Assembly (NCBI GenBank): GCA_013151865.1
Contig: JAADHN010000020.1
Span: 1-43,337 of the forward strand
DNA from: Kiritimatiellota bacterium
GTDB lineage: Bacteria > Verrucomicrobiota > Lentisphaeria > Oligosphaerales > JAADHN01
Direction of reading: 5' to 3'
DNA: 43,337 nt
Shown: positions 1 to 11,000 of the stretch, piece after piece
How the letters are laid out: every line of letters starts with the position of its first letter
Numbering within the stretch: position 1 is the stretch's first letter
The notes under the pieces: model-generated
Seen by the model: only the letters and a program-made list of their open reading frames with translations
Told to the model about the DNA's origin: nothing
Database searches by the model: none
Program-made: the position numbers and the translations under genes

Positions 1-3000
1 GGACGAAACGGGCCGGGCCGGGAGCGCTCGGCTCCGCCGGGCGCTGCTCCTTGCCGCCGCGGCGGCAATACCCCCATGCGTAGCTCACGCGCCGGTCCAT
101 GAGGTCCACCGCCGTGGGCGTCACCTCCGTGGCGTTGAGACGGAAGCGGCGTATCGCCTTCTTTCCACCGAGACTCGCCGTGACCTCGATCGGTTGGTTG
201 TCATGTGCCAAACGAATGTCCATCGTCCGTATCGGGCCGCCGGGCAGTGACTTGCTCTGCCGCTTGCCTTGCCCATCGACCACAGTCACCTCGACCGGTT
301 CCGCTCCGTTCTCCCGAACAGACACGATCAGCCTGGCGTCGATGGCCTTGCTCTTCGGCACGCTCCGCCATTGCCGGGGCGAGACGACGAAGTCAACGGC
401 CGGCGATTTCGGCATCGGCTCGACAGCCGACGGCTTCTGCGCAGGATCCACGACAACGCGGTATGCCGCAACGCCCTTCTCCGGCTCGACGGCGATCTTG
501 TCGCCGAGCTTCTTGTAGGGCACGTCCTTCATGGACTTTTCGAAGTCGTACGCTGTCACGCGGAACGCATCGCCCGCGAGGCCGAAGTGATCGGGACGGA
601 CCGCGATGGTTTTCGCCTTCATCGCCGGCACGACCCAGATCACGCCTTCCTTCTCATCATCGCGGAAGCACGCCGCCGCACCATCGCCGGCGAGGACGTT
701 CGCGTTCGTCCAGCGGCCGCGACTGTCAAGGTAACACGCGTCCTTCGTCTCGACATAGTCCAGGCGCCGCGATCCGTCGAAGGCTGAGTACTCGAGCAAT
801 TCGCCCGGCCGGTGCAGCAGGAACCCCGCCGGGGGGAGGACCCATGTCTTCCCCACGGCATCAACCAGCCAGTCGCCGGTCCAGCTTCCGTTGACATACG
901 CCGTCAGGCCGTTCGTGTATTCGACGCACACCTGGCTGCGGTCGGCGGCGCCGCTGCGGATGGCATCGCTTGTGCCCACCAACTCCTTGCCGTTGAAGTA
1001 CCGGATCTGTTTGACGGGGACGAGGGCGTAGTGCCGTTGGGCGGGCTGGACCATGTAGAAGCTCTTCAGCAGGCCGGCGTCCCCCCAATCGCTCGTGAGT
1101 TGCGCGATGTGGCCGCAGGCGAGAGTCCAGGCGACCCAACGGTCGAACCAGTCGCTGTGCAGGCCGGCCCGGCGATACGTCTTGGTCAGGTTACGGCCGT
1201 AAAACATGGAAGGCAGGCCGATGCCCACGTCGCACTGCTTGGGATGAATCTTGAGCAGATCGAAGTCCACCAGCATCGCCCGCTTGTAGGCGTCGCCTCG
1301 GGACATCTGGCCGTAGTTGCCCGCCGGCAGCCCGGCGTAGAACCAGTGATTCGGGCCTTCGCTGATGACGGGGCCTCGGTTCATCTCGCATTCGGCGCGC
1401 AGCAGCCGGCCATAGGCCTCGAACTGTCCGCGCAGCTTCCCGGCCATGGGCGCGCGCACGTCGTAATCCACGTTGCTCCAAGGGGTCCAGGAGGTCACCA
1501 CGTCGCTGTAGCCGCAGGTCACGCCGAAGACGTTCTTGTTCACCGCCCCGAATTTCCGCTGGATGGCCTCGGCGCAAGAGACCTTCACCGAGTAGCACCG
1601 TCCCCAGCCCTGCTTCCAGTCGCCGTTGCTGTCGAGGGTGACCGTGTCCTCATCCCAAGATCGGAAGACGCCCGGGGCCGTGATGCACCAGTCCGTGTGC
1701 AGGCCGAAGAGATACCCCATGTTTTGGATGGTCTTGCTGAACCCCTGCACCGGCTCGCGGCCGACGTTGATGCCGCCGTCGCCGTAGAACACGCGGCGGA
1801 TGAAGTCGGTGCCCTCCTCCCAGATGACCCCGTTGTATTCCATCATCACTCCGCGCAGGCCCCACCGATGCATCCGCCGGATGCGATCCAGGTTCACCCG
1901 GCCCACGTCCCACCAGGCGCGGTCGACCATCATCCGGGAAAACGGGTTCGGCGGGTTGGGGATGTTCGGCAGCACCTCGTCGAAGCGCGGGGACACGGTG
2001 AGGAAGATTCGCTCGCGCATGTCGTTGCGGAAGCCGTCGGTCTTGGGCAGGTATTTCGAGCCGCCGTTGAACTGAGCCGACGTCGGCGATATCACTCTCC
2101 CTCCGCCGTGGAACGTCGAGGCATCGGTCGCATACCAGTCCATGAAGGCGCTGGCGAACACGTCCCCCGCGCAGAGCACGTACGGGTCCTTCCGCCCCAT
2201 GGTCAGGAACGGCACGCGCACGAGCTTCGGCTTTTCCGGACCTTCGTATCGACCGAAACGCACGCCGGCGATCTGCCCGCCGCGCGATTCGATGTCGACC
2301 ACGAGCGACTTGCCCTTCAGCTCGTAGGTCGTCATCCCGGTGGCCGTGCGGCCGGCGGCGGTCATGCGCCAGCGGACCCGGTATCTTCCCTCCTTCGATC
2401 CCGCTTCCAGCGTCTCCCACTTCACGCGGGGGTCGTCGACGGACAGGGCTTCGCCCCGCGTCTCGCCGACCAGTTCCGGTCCGCCGCCGAGCAGGGGCCG
2501 GAACATCTGTGCATCTTTCCACCGCGCCGTCACTCCGCTGAACCCCGGTTTCTTCGGATCGATCATGTAGATCAGCGTGCCGTCCTCGCCGCGATAGGTG
2601 AAGGTGGCCACGGTCGGCCCCGAGGATTCGCGGCACTCGTGCTTCGCAAGGCACGTCGGCAGGATGGTATCCGGCGTGGTGGGGAAAATGTTCTTCTTCG
2701 GCGGCGGGACGAGCTTCAGGGCCTTGAGTTCCTCGCGATAGAAGCTGACGTGATCGAGATAGAGCGCCAACGTCTTGCCGTTCGTCTTGCCCTCAACGAT
2801 GATTGCCTCCAGGACCGCCGGCATGTCGATCCGGCCGTTGCCGCCGCCGCCCGACGCGCTCGTCCCCGGCTCGGCGTAGGGCGGACGGACGGCTCGACGA
2901 TGCAGGAGGAACCAGTCCTTCCACAGGGTGCCACCCATGTGGGCGATGTGTTCCTCGCCGCTCGCATCGCGAATGCGGAAACTCACCCGATTCGACACCG

Positions 3001-3415
3001 GCGGCTTGGCATAGACATACCACTTGTCCGCCCGGACCCAGATGTTGACGCAGTCGAAGTCCTCCGGCAGGGGGATCGGCTTCGGCGGGCGGAGTTCGAG
3101 GCGACCTTTGCCCCAGTCCATGCAGTAGCTCACCTTCGCCACGTATTTGCTCCATATCTGCGCCTCGCGGGTGCGGGTTACTTCCCCCTGCGCGTTCCCG
3201 AAAAGGGCGACAGTCCATCCGCCGAGGTCGTCGAAGGTGAACGTCGCGGGGCGAGTCGGCTTCCGATTCTCGAAGGAGTAGTGCCGCTCGCCCACCTTGC
3301 CGGTGGGGGGATCGTTCACGGCCGGGATGATCCGGAGATCGGGTTCGGCGGCCGGCGACAGGGCGGCGGCGAGCAGGAAAACAATCCGCGCGCAATACAT
3401 CGGTTGCCTGGACAT
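1..3415 (-). CDS. Large secreted TIM-barrel glycoside-hydrolase-like protein, partial (3' end beyond window)
   Basis: The minus-strand frame from ATG at 3415 stays open to the left edge, giving at least 1,138 residues. The start is supported by AGGGA about 5 nt upstream and by a hydrophobic export signal at residues 7-23 (IVFLLAAALSPAAE). Residues about 40-200 look like a beta-sandwich binding module, followed by a second beta-rich part. Residues about 495-790 have the rhythm of a TIM barrel: RAWWDVGRVNLDRIRRM, YLFGLHTDWC near 570, GPVISEGPNHWFYAG near 680 and LTSDWGDAGLL near 775. The Asp/Glu at strand ends would suit a glycosidase, but I cannot assign a family. Beta-rich domains fill the C-terminus. 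It is last in a seven-gene same-strand series and probably acts outside the cytoplasm on a polysaccharide. A long plus-strand ORF over it (812-3496) is an antisense shadow: signal peptide, RBS and domain rhythm are all on the minus strand. Confidence 0.8.
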   Translation of the reverse strand, partial: MSRQPMYCARIVFLLAAALSPAAEPDLRIIPAVNDPPTGKVGERHYSFENRKPTRPATFTFDDLGGWTVALFGNAQGEVTRTREAQIWSKYVAKVSYCMDWGKGRLELRPPKPIPLPEDFDCVNIWVRADKWYVYAKPPVSNRVSFRIRDASGEEHIAHMGGTLWKDWFLLHRRAVRPPYAEPGTSASGGGGNGRIDMPAVLEAIIVEGKTNGKTLALYLDHVSFYREELKALKLVPPPKKNIFPTTPDTILPTCLAKHECRESSGPTVATFTYRGEDGTLIYMIDPKKPGFSGVTARWKDAQMFRPLLGGGPELVGETRGEALSVDDPRVKWETLEAGSKEGRYRVRWRMTAAGRTATGMTTYELKGKSLVVDIESRGGQIAGVRFGRYEGPEKPKLVRVPFLTMGRKDPYVLCAGDVFASAFMDWYATDASTFHGGGRVISPTSAQFNGGSKYLPKTDGFRNDMRERIFLTVSPRFDEVLPNIPNPPNPFSRMMVDRAWWDVGRVNLDRIRRMHRWGLRGVMMEYNGVIWEEGTDFIRRVFYGDGGINVGREPVQGFSKTIQNMGYLFGLHTDWCITAPGVFRSWDEDTVTLDSNGDWKQGWGRCYSVKVSCAEAIQRKFGAVNKNVFGVTCGYSDVVTSWTPWSNVDYDVRAPMAGKLRGQFEAYGRLLRAECEMNRGPVISEGPNHWFYAGLPAGNYGQMSRGDAYKRAMLVDFDLLKIHPKQCDVGIGLPSMFYGRNLTKTYRRAGLHSDWFDRWVAWTLACGHIAQLTSDWGDAGLLKSFYMVQPAQRHYALVPVKQIRYFNGKELVGTSDAIRSGAADRSQVCVEYTNGLTAYVNGSWTGDWLVDAVGKTWVLPPAGFLLHRPGELLEYSAFDGSRRLDYVETKDACYLDSRGRWTNANVLAGDGAAACFRDDEKEGVIWVVPAMKAKTIAVRPDHFGLAGDAFRVTAYDFEKSMKDVPYKKLGDKIAVEPEKGVAAYRVVVDPAQKPSAVEPMPKSPAVDFVVSPRQWRSVPKSKAIDARLIVSVRENGAEPVEVTVVDGQGKRQSKSLPGGPIRTMDIRLAHDNQPIEVTASLGGKKAIRRFRLNATEVTPTAVDLMDRRVSYAWGYCRRGGKEQRPAEPSAPGPARFV

Positions 3416-3549
3416 GCGATTCCCTCGTGTGCAATTGCGGGGCGTCCGTCTGAGCCGCGCTTGATGGGACGTGCTTCGCAACAGCGAAGCCGGTGAACAG
3501 AATGGCCCAAAAACTGCCGCAATCGCCGACTGACAACGACCCGGCTCAC

Positions 3550-3571
3550 CCGCCGGGCTTGAGCCCGGCGG
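3550..3571. repeat. Perfect 10-bp inverted repeat
   Basis: CCGCCGGGCT and AGCCCGGCGG are separated by only 2 nt, giving a near-continuous 22-nt palindrome. No T-run follows on either strand, so a classical intrinsic terminator is unlikely. A REP-like palindrome or a protein-binding site is possible. Confidence 0.6.
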
Positions 3572-3749
3572 AACTCCGGCCGGGGCACGCTATTCGTTCG
3601 CCGGAGGCGTCTTGTCTTCAGTCCAAAAGGGGCGTTCTTACCGTATCCCCGGGCCGTGCCCGGAGGAATCGTCAAAGATCGACCGGTGCTCTGGCAGGAC
3701 ACTTCACATTGTCGGCGGCCATTGACCGAGGCGGTGTTTTACAGCCCTG

Positions 3750-3820
3750 CCCGACGCTCGACGCAATGAACTGAATTCCCACATGCCGCGCCCTTTCGCG
3801 ACGAAGTCCATGAATTAATC
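3750..3820. repeat. Dispersed intergenic element, copy 1
   Basis: This 71-nt stretch aligns to 32502-32571 in the same orientation at roughly 70% identity. It has a near-identical head (CCCGACGYTCGACGCAATGAAC), a 13-nt variable spacer of equal length, and a second conserved block (GCCGCGCCC...GCGACG). On the minus strand the second block can fold as GTCGCG-AAAGGG-CGCGGC, a 6-bp stem with one G-T pair. It starts 27 nt beyond the stop of the minus-strand gene ending at 3847. Confidence 0.6.
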
Positions 3821-3846
3821 AGGTCGGAAAGATGTGGTTCCGGCCG

Positions 3847-6800
3847 CTATCGCTCTCGAGAACGCTGCCGCTGCCGGGCTCCGAGCTTGAGCACGGGGCC
3901 GCTCTGGAGCAGGTGGCGGAGGCGGGCGTAGCGCCTCTCTCCCAATGCGTTTCGGGCCAGATCCTGGACGGTCTCGACGGCCGTGACGTCGGCGCCGCTC
4001 TCTTTCTCGGCCGCGATGGCTCGACCCAGCCGGTCCAGATCCTGTTCGAGTTCCCGGACGACCGGACCCGGAATGGTGAAATCTGTATCGAATATTCGGA
4101 CTGTGCCATTCCCTCTCAGGCAGACGACCTCGTAAGGCGTGAGGGCGATGTCCAGGCGGGAACGGTCGCCGTCCGGCACGGGATTGAACGCCGTTCCTTC
4201 CCGCGTGTTGGTCAGTCGCGTCACTCCGCCAAGCAAGATCGAGTATTGCACCGGGTACGACTCGCGGTTCACCAGGTAGACAAAGCTTTCGCCGTTGCCG
4301 CGCCAGAAGCGCACCCGGACCGGATCGGCGGCGCCGGGCACATCTTCGAAGTTCACCGCGGGGATGCTCCTGAAGGCCGTATAGAATCGGGCGAACGTCG
4401 CGATGTCGCCGTTGTCGGGACAGCCCCACCAGCCGTGCATGATCCACCGCGGATCGGAGCCGGCGAGGACATGGGTCAGGTGCTCGAGGACGAACTCCTC
4501 GGACGGCTGAGGTGTACTGAAACAGTGGATGGGGCCGTTGGTACGGCCGCCCCACGAACCGAAGGCCCACCAATAAGAAGGGACCTTTTGTTTCGTGTGG
4601 GGCAGCATCTCGAGGTTGCTGTGGTAGGAGATCATGGCCGAGCGGTCCTCGAAGCGACCGAGCACGTTCGGCAGTTCTTCCGAAAAGCTGGTGTAACGCC
4701 AGTTGTACTGGTCACGATAGGCCCCGGCCTGGCCTTCGGCGTAAATCCGGCCGCGATTCGGCACCAGCGCGGGAACCAGCAGAATGCCCGTCTCGTTCTC
4801 GTAGAGCTTCAGGTCGATGCCGCATTCCCGCCAGTATTCATAGAGACTCGAGCCCTTGAGCGGCCATTTCTCCTGAGGGCGCACGGTCCCGCCCCGCAAC
4901 GAGATAATCAAGCGTCTGGACTTGTCGTTTTCGCGGACGATCTCACTCAGGTTCCGGTAGAACTCCAGGAGCTTCTTCGCTCTCCACGCGATCCACTCTT
5001 CCCGAGCGTTCGCCATCAGCCAGTCATGACGTTGGCTATAACGCCTGGGAGCGTTTCCATCCACGGGGACGCGCACGCCCGTTTCAGTCTCGAACAGACG
5101 CAGGTTGTAGTCGCCGTAGCCTTCGGAGAGGCTGTGAAAGTAGAGATTGCTCTTGGCCGTCGACAAGAAGTGAACGCCTTTGAAACGGCGGTACTTCCCG
5201 AATTTCTCGGTATACAGGCGCACCATCTTCGTGTACTGCTCTTGAACGACCGGGTGGAGGGGGTTGTACGTCTCCGTGTAGTAGTCGTTCGCCGCGATGC
5301 ACTCGACCAGTGCGGCGCCTCTTGCCGAAACGTGGCGCATGTTGTCGGCGCTGCGCCGGTTCTCCGCCGGGATCATCTTGTCGAAAGCCCGGCGGGTCGG
5401 ATTGACGGCCGCAAAGAACTCCACGCCTTCCCGGTCCAGCATCACGGCGCCGAGGTCGGCCCAGCCCGGTACGCGACCGGAGCCCGAAGCGCGCCAGGAC
5501 TGCGGCACGAGGTGCGTGTCCAGGGCGGTGTCGCCGTCGTAGTCGAACACCAGCATGTTCCACAGGTTCTGGCCCGAAAAGTTCAGGTACTCGATGGCCC
5601 GGGACCACTTGGTGTGCCAGTACGACAGGTCGACCTCGTCGTGCATGGTGTCCTGGTTAAACCAGACAGCGGCGGTCATGCTGGGGTCTTCCTGCCAAAG
5701 GCCGATGCGGCGCTCGGGATACCCCGGCGGTCTCGTGATTCCGCGTATGGGCAAGGGCCCGGAGTTCTCGTACAGCCGGATTCGGGCCAGGGCCGGGCCT
5801 GCCTGTCCCTTGTACTCCCGGTACGAATAGCAGCCCAGCATGATGTTCTTCGAGTCCGGCCAGAACAGCAGGCGCTTGCTCTGCATTTTCATGGTCAACG
5901 GATGATGAACGCCGGTGATGACGCCGATGGTGTCGAGCCCCTTGGCGTCCACGTGCCCGTCCTTCTCCTGGAACACCGCGACAAAGAAGGTCCGGGGTTT
6001 GTCGTCGGGATACTCGATCTCGAGCCAGTGCGGTCTCTCCGGGTGCTCGATCTCCTGAAAGCGGTAAGCAAATCCACTTGCCGGCGCCGTGTTCGCCTCG
6101 CGGTACGCCCCGATCTCGCTCTGAACCACTCGACATTCTCCATCGTCGCGGTACTTGGCCGGGCCCGGATTCTCGGTGCAGTCGATTTCTTCCAGCAAGC
6201 GCAGGTCGGCAGGTTCGTGCCCGGCGACCACGGGTCGGCCCCGGCGCAACGGGGCCGGCCCCACAGCGAAGCCTTGTACGAATTTGACCGTTCTCCCGCC
6301 TCGGCTGATGCGGATCGAGTAGATCCCCGCCCGTTCCGGGGTGAACTCGAGGGCCTTGATGATTGATCGGCCCGGGGCCACCGCGGCGATGCAGTCTGCG
6401 TTCGTCAGGGTCCGGCCTTCCGCGGTCCGTATCGCGACGCGGTAGTCTACGGACACGGGCGCCGTCTGTCCGTTGATCAGCTTGATGCGGACGGTGTTTG
6501 TCCGGCCCCGGATCGCCGCACAGTCCAGCACGACGGGAACAAGCCCGACGTCGCTCTCGTAGCGTTTGGCGACTTCGGCGCCGGTCATCGGGTAGTTGTA
6601 GATCTTCAATTCGTCAAGTGTCCCGTCCAGGCCGTCCATGTCGGCAGTCCGGCCCAGCACAAGCCGCGTGAAAGCGCCCGAACCGACGTTGAACCGATTT
6701 GCCGTATGCACCGATTTGCCGTCCAGATAGACGTTGACCAAACGCTTGTCCGCGTCCCAGGCGACGACGTATTGATGCCATACACCGGCAAAGACCTGTC

Positions 6801-8067
6801 GGTTGATCGGCAGCCACAACTGCCCGCCTCTCCATCGCACTCGGAGGAAATTGCTCAGATCAAACCTGAACAGGGGCGCCGCGGGACCGCCTGAAGCCGC
6901 GGCGGTCAGCACCGCATGGTCCTGGCCATTCGCTCGACTGCCGACTTTACTGACGGGGAAGCCGTTGCCTTTCGGCCCCCAGTTCAATTTGAGCCAAACG
7001 GACAGAGTCCCCGTCTTTTTGAGCATGTTTCCCGCGGCCTCGTAACTGATCGATCCCTCTTGGGAAAGCGCCACGCCGTTGTCCTTGAATCCCGGCGCCG
7101 GGAGGGCGTCTCTGGCCTCCAGCACCGCCCCGTTTCCCTTGGCGACATCCGCATCGAGACCGCCTTCGAAACCCAGATGGAAGATGAGTGCCCGCGAGAT
7201 TCTCGGCATCTTTTTCACGGGACCTTGTTCGGCGTCCGGTGCGTTCAACGTCCCGCGGTAGTCAGCGGCAATCTGTTCGACCGTGAGCGGCCTGTCGTAG
7301 ACAATCAACTCATCGATGACCCCTTCCGCCAATCCGCCATTGCGCTCCTTCGAGTTCAACCCGCCAATGACAAGCTCTTTCGTGTCAACGGGCGTCCAGG
7401 TCACCGCGCGCTCTGACACTCTTTCGCCATTGACCCACAACGTGATTCCTTTGGTGTTGTCCCAAGAGGCGGCGATGTGTACCCACTGTCCGGCTTCCCA
7501 ACGTGCGATCTTCGTTTCGCAGTAGCCTCTCCCGCGGCGCGAGATGTCAAACCTGAGGTGATGGAATCTGGGGCCGCTATTCCAGATCCAGACGCGGAGG
7601 ATGTTTCCGGCATGTTTGTCGAACCCGCCCGAGGCAACCAAGACGTGGTTCTTTTCTCCAACGGCTTTATCTTTCCCCTGCAAGGCGTCGGGTTTGTACC
7701 AGAAGCTGAGCGTCCCCCGGGCCTTGTCCAGATTTCCGGCCAACTCGATGCTGCCGAATTCCCCCTGTTGCGTGATGTGCGCGCCTTTGCCCTTCTTGCC
7801 CTCCACGAAGCTCGGGTAGTCGACCCGCGCCGTGGATCGGCTCTTCGAGAACGCGACCCACGTCTCGTCCTCGAAAGAGAGGTGAAGCAGTTTCTTCGGG
7901 AGTTCCCCGGCGGCCGCCGGAAAAACAGCCGGAGACAAGGAACAGGCCAAAGCCGCAATTGCGGCGCCCATACAAGGGCGCAACCCGCGCATCGACCGGC
8001 CTCCGGGAGACACGACGCCGACGAAGGACCTGCACTCAATTGCCCGCATGTGATTCCGTGACGACAT
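3847..8067 (-). CDS. Secreted double-LamG glycoside-hydrolase-like protein (1,406 aa)
   Basis: ATG at 8067 is chosen over an upstream in-frame start at 8247 because GGAGA lies 5 nt before it and a signal peptide follows after a short basic leader (GLRPCMGAAIAALACSL, Ala-rich cleavage site near 50). Two LamG/concanavalin A-like domains follow (about 55-275 and 290-500), each ending in the LamG signature: DELIVYDRPLTVEQIAADY and DELKIYNYPMTGAEVAKRY. An Ig-like sandwich covers about 505-605. The long remainder (about 620-1290) is probably catalytic: FKGVHFLSTAKSNLYFHSL and RRLIISLRGG look like TIM-barrel strands, and a beta-sandwich follows. The last 80 residues are helical and very basic at the end. 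The LamG domains probably bind the glycan; the substrate is unknown. It starts 22 nt after the gene ending at 8090, so the two are probably cotranscribed. Confidence 0.85.
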   Translation of the reverse strand: MSSRNHMRAIECRSFVGVVSPGGRSMRGLRPCMGAAIAALACSLSPAVFPAAAGELPKKLLHLSFEDETWVAFSKSRSTARVDYPSFVEGKKGKGAHITQQGEFGSIELAGNLDKARGTLSFWYKPDALQGKDKAVGEKNHVLVASGGFDKHAGNILRVWIWNSGPRFHHLRFDISRRGRGYCETKIARWEAGQWVHIAASWDNTKGITLWVNGERVSERAVTWTPVDTKELVIGGLNSKERNGGLAEGVIDELIVYDRPLTVEQIAADYRGTLNAPDAEQGPVKKMPRISRALIFHLGFEGGLDADVAKGNGAVLEARDALPAPGFKDNGVALSQEGSISYEAAGNMLKKTGTLSVWLKLNWGPKGNGFPVSKVGSRANGQDHAVLTAAASGGPAAPLFRFDLSNFLRVRWRGGQLWLPINRQVFAGVWHQYVVAWDADKRLVNVYLDGKSVHTANRFNVGSGAFTRLVLGRTADMDGLDGTLDELKIYNYPMTGAEVAKRYESDVGLVPVVLDCAAIRGRTNTVRIKLINGQTAPVSVDYRVAIRTAEGRTLTNADCIAAVAPGRSIIKALEFTPERAGIYSIRISRGGRTVKFVQGFAVGPAPLRRGRPVVAGHEPADLRLLEEIDCTENPGPAKYRDDGECRVVQSEIGAYREANTAPASGFAYRFQEIEHPERPHWLEIEYPDDKPRTFFVAVFQEKDGHVDAKGLDTIGVITGVHHPLTMKMQSKRLLFWPDSKNIMLGCYSYREYKGQAGPALARIRLYENSGPLPIRGITRPPGYPERRIGLWQEDPSMTAAVWFNQDTMHDEVDLSYWHTKWSRAIEYLNFSGQNLWNMLVFDYDGDTALDTHLVPQSWRASGSGRVPGWADLGAVMLDREGVEFFAAVNPTRRAFDKMIPAENRRSADNMRHVSARGAALVECIAANDYYTETYNPLHPVVQEQYTKMVRLYTEKFGKYRRFKGVHFLSTAKSNLYFHSLSEGYGDYNLRLFETETGVRVPVDGNAPRRYSQRHDWLMANAREEWIAWRAKKLLEFYRNLSEIVRENDKSRRLIISLRGGTVRPQEKWPLKGSSLYEYWRECGIDLKLYENETGILLVPALVPNRGRIYAEGQAGAYRDQYNWRYTSFSEELPNVLGRFEDRSAMISYHSNLEMLPHTKQKVPSYWWAFGSWGGRTNGPIHCFSTPQPSEEFVLEHLTHVLAGSDPRWIMHGWWGCPDNGDIATFARFYTAFRSIPAVNFEDVPGAADPVRVRFWRGNGESFVYLVNRESYPVQYSILLGGVTRLTNTREGTAFNPVPDGDRSRLDIALTPYEVVCLRGNGTVRIFDTDFTIPGPVVRELEQDLDRLGRAIAAEKESGADVTAVETVQDLARNALGERRYARLRHLLQSGPVLKLGARQRQRSRER

Positions 8068-8089
8068 GTTTCTCCTTCCATACCTGATC

Positions 8090-11000
8090 TCAGCGACCTG
8101 TGGGTTCCGGCCACTCGCGGAGACTCCGGCGCAGCGCGGCCTGATCCGCGCTCCGCCCGGCCGACCATGGCGTGTCTCCGACCCACCAGAGCCAGCGCCC
8201 CTGCCGCACGAGGGCGGGCGGACTCTCCGTGTCGCTGCCTCCGACACGCGCGAGGACGCGGGCGCTCTCGGCGAGCTGACGCGAGCGGAGGCAGGTGGCG
8301 GCCGGGGTCACGGCAATCATGTCGGGCTCGTCGGTTGTTCGCTCAAGCCAGTGCAACGTCGCACCGCGCTTGCCCGCGACCAGTTCGACCGGCCCGCGCC
8401 GAATGCCGCCGTCGCGAAAGGTGTTGACGTTGCAAATCAGGATCTCGTTGGCCTGTCCCCAGCGGATGGCGGCGGCCGGGACGGCGTAGTCGCGCCGGGT
8501 TTTGTAGGAATGCCGGGTCGCCGCGGTCGTACTGCCTACCAGTCGGCCGTTTACGAATGCTGCATCCTCATCGTCGATGGCGCCCATGACCAAGCGGATC
8601 GTCTTGCCGCGCCACGCTTCCGGGATGGTCGCCCGGCGCCGGTACCACGCCGTGCCCAACCGGAAACGCCCGGAACCGGGGATGCCTTGTTCGCCCCACA
8701 CGCCGGGCACGGGACGTTCCCCCCACTTGGCCGAGGCGAGTGTTTTGGGCGGAGATGAGGGGATGGTTCGTTCCTTGCCCGTATAGGCCCATTCCCATGT
8801 GCCGCTCAAATCGATCCGCCCGGCTTGGTGAACGGAAAAAGGCGCGACGGACGCGTCTCGCAGGAACAGGCCTCGTCGCACCAACGCTGCGGCCAGGCCC
8901 GACGCGGACGGTCTCGCGTAGGCATCGCGGTCGAGTCGGCCGAACAGAAGCACGGAACCGCGGAACTGCTTGTGCAGCACATCGAGCAGTTCGATGTCCA
9001 TGTAGCTGGCGGCGGTGATCACGACGTCGTAGCCGTCGAGGAGTTCCGGCTCCTCAACCAGGCGCAAGCCCTCGAACACGCCGACACGACACGAAAGAGC
9101 CTCGAGCATGTCGATCAAGTCGCCCGTAAGCCGGCCCGTGGTCGCCTCAAGCCGCGTGTTGACGACCACCGCTGCCGCGCGGCGATCCGTCTTGGGCGCC
9201 GGCCAATACGTACGGATCCAGTCGGACATGACCGGCAGGTAGGCGACACTCGGGGCGAGGTGCCCCTCGCAGTCGGCAAGGAGTCTGCCTCCGCGCCCCA
9301 CGAAGAAGAACGAAAACGGACACAAGCCAAGGCCCAGTTCCACGTGCTTGCGCACGTAGTCGCGCATGCCCGGCATCTGGCGCTCGGAATCGTACGCCAG
9401 TTGGGACAGTGTAGCCGCTTTCCGAGCGTAGATGTTGCCCACGCCGTAATGCGTCGCGGCCATGACGTGCTTGCCGGTGAGCGTCTGGATCGCGTGGTAG
9501 TCGATCGGCACCGGACTGTGGTCGTATCGGTCGCCGATGGTGTACTGCATCATGCCCACAGCGTCCGGCACGGATTCGCGTATCGCGGCCATGATGCGGC
9601 TGCTCAGGTCCTGCTGCATCCAAGCGACCCAGCGCAGGTGGTCCCAGACGCGAGGGTTGTAGGCGTATGCCGTATCGCGCCCGGGGTCGCCCTGGAAGCC
9701 GAGGGGAAGGATTGTGCCGTCGTCCCATGACTCGGCGGCTGTCAGACCGTAGCCATTGTCCATGCGGTCGGACGCCCCCCAGACCCGTGCCAGCGAATGT
9801 CGATCCCGGTAAGTTTCCCGAAGCCAGTCGTTCCACGCACGGTGCAAGGTCGGCCGGGCCAGGATACCGCGCCGTGTGATGCCGATGGTAGGCTCGTTCG
9901 TCGGCACCTCGAAGGCGATGACATTGGGCACGTCGGCCAACTCCGCGGCCAAGCGCCGCCAGGCGGATACGAGCGGCTCCGGCCAGTGATAGGCGTTTTG
10001 CTTCGATCCGGGGACGTGCTCGTCGTCTTTCACTCCGCTCCCCGACGGCCCGGCAACAAACCAATCCGGGAAAGGCCAGTGGAAATCGAGACTGACACCG
10101 AGCCCGTACCGTTCGGCTTCACGCAAAATGCGTTTGATCAAGCCGAGGTACTCTTGATCGAAGCTTCCCCGCGTGGGCTCGAGCCGTCGCCAAGTCACAT
10201 CCGCGCGGATGCCGTTGAAGCCCATGCCCGCAATGTAGCGTATATCCCACGGGCGCCAGCCCATAAGGGAGTTTTCTTCGGGCGACACATGCGAATACCG
10301 CAGGCGCTGGAAGTAAGGGCCGAACATACGGAAGCGACGACCGTCTGGACGATGAAACCGACCGTCCTTGCCCGCGCGCCAGCGTCGCCTGTTTGGGGCG
10401 AGCGACGCCAAGGTCCGGTCGACGTAGCTGTCCACGCGCGCCTGAAGCTGGTTGATAGCGGCCTGCGTCAAGTTTCCTCGTTCGAGTCGAGCGACCAGCG
10501 CGCGGCGCTGAACTTCGAGGCCCTTCGGGTCGGCGCGTGCAGGCGCGAGCCGCGACCAATTATCGATCTGTTCGCGCATGGCCGAAAGCTGGACGCCTTG
10601 CCAGATGTACGGTTCGAATTGGCCGGGCGCCAGGCGCGCGCGGAGTGCGTTCAGGTCCATGTCGCGCGCTTGGAGTGCCGTGAGCATCGCGGTGTGCAGG
10701 GACCGCAGGCGCGCCTCCCGCTGCCTGCGGAATTCGGCCGCGTCGGCCGCCGTCCCAAAGAGCAACTCCACACGGCGCAACATGATAGTGACGGGAGTGC
10801 CGTGGACCACGAAACCGTATGCATTGACGCTTGCCCGTCTGTCCGTGCCGATGCCGGCTTGAGCCCAAAGCAAATCCAGGACATGCTCGCCCGAGGGGAG
10901 CGTCCGTGGCCTGGATCGGCCGATGTTCTTAGTGGGTCGATAGAACCCGTCTCGCGGGTTTGCATCCCTGAACACCGAGAAACTCAGGGACACCGGTCGC

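Larger units (their letters stand above)
3416..3846. other. Intergenic region, 431 bp, with hairpins and a dispersed repeat
   Basis: No convincing gene is seen. The stretch holds a perfect 10-bp inverted repeat (3550-3571), a smaller 6-bp hairpin CCGGGC-CGT-GCCCGG (3649-3663), and copy 1 of a dispersed element (3750-3820). The promoter for the gene starting at 3415 could lie here, but I see no good -35/-10 pair. Confidence 0.6.

Noticed and set aside
812-3496. Plus-strand open frame of 894 codons
   Set aside because: It is antisense to a gene with RBS, signal peptide and protein-like domains on the minus strand. The strong G/C third-position bias removes stops from the complementary frame. 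Its translation is His/Arg/Val/Ala-rich without domain rhythm.
3493-3774. Small plus-strand ORF of 93 codons
   Set aside because: There is no SD, the composition is like neighbouring shadows, and it covers palindromes and part of the dispersed element.
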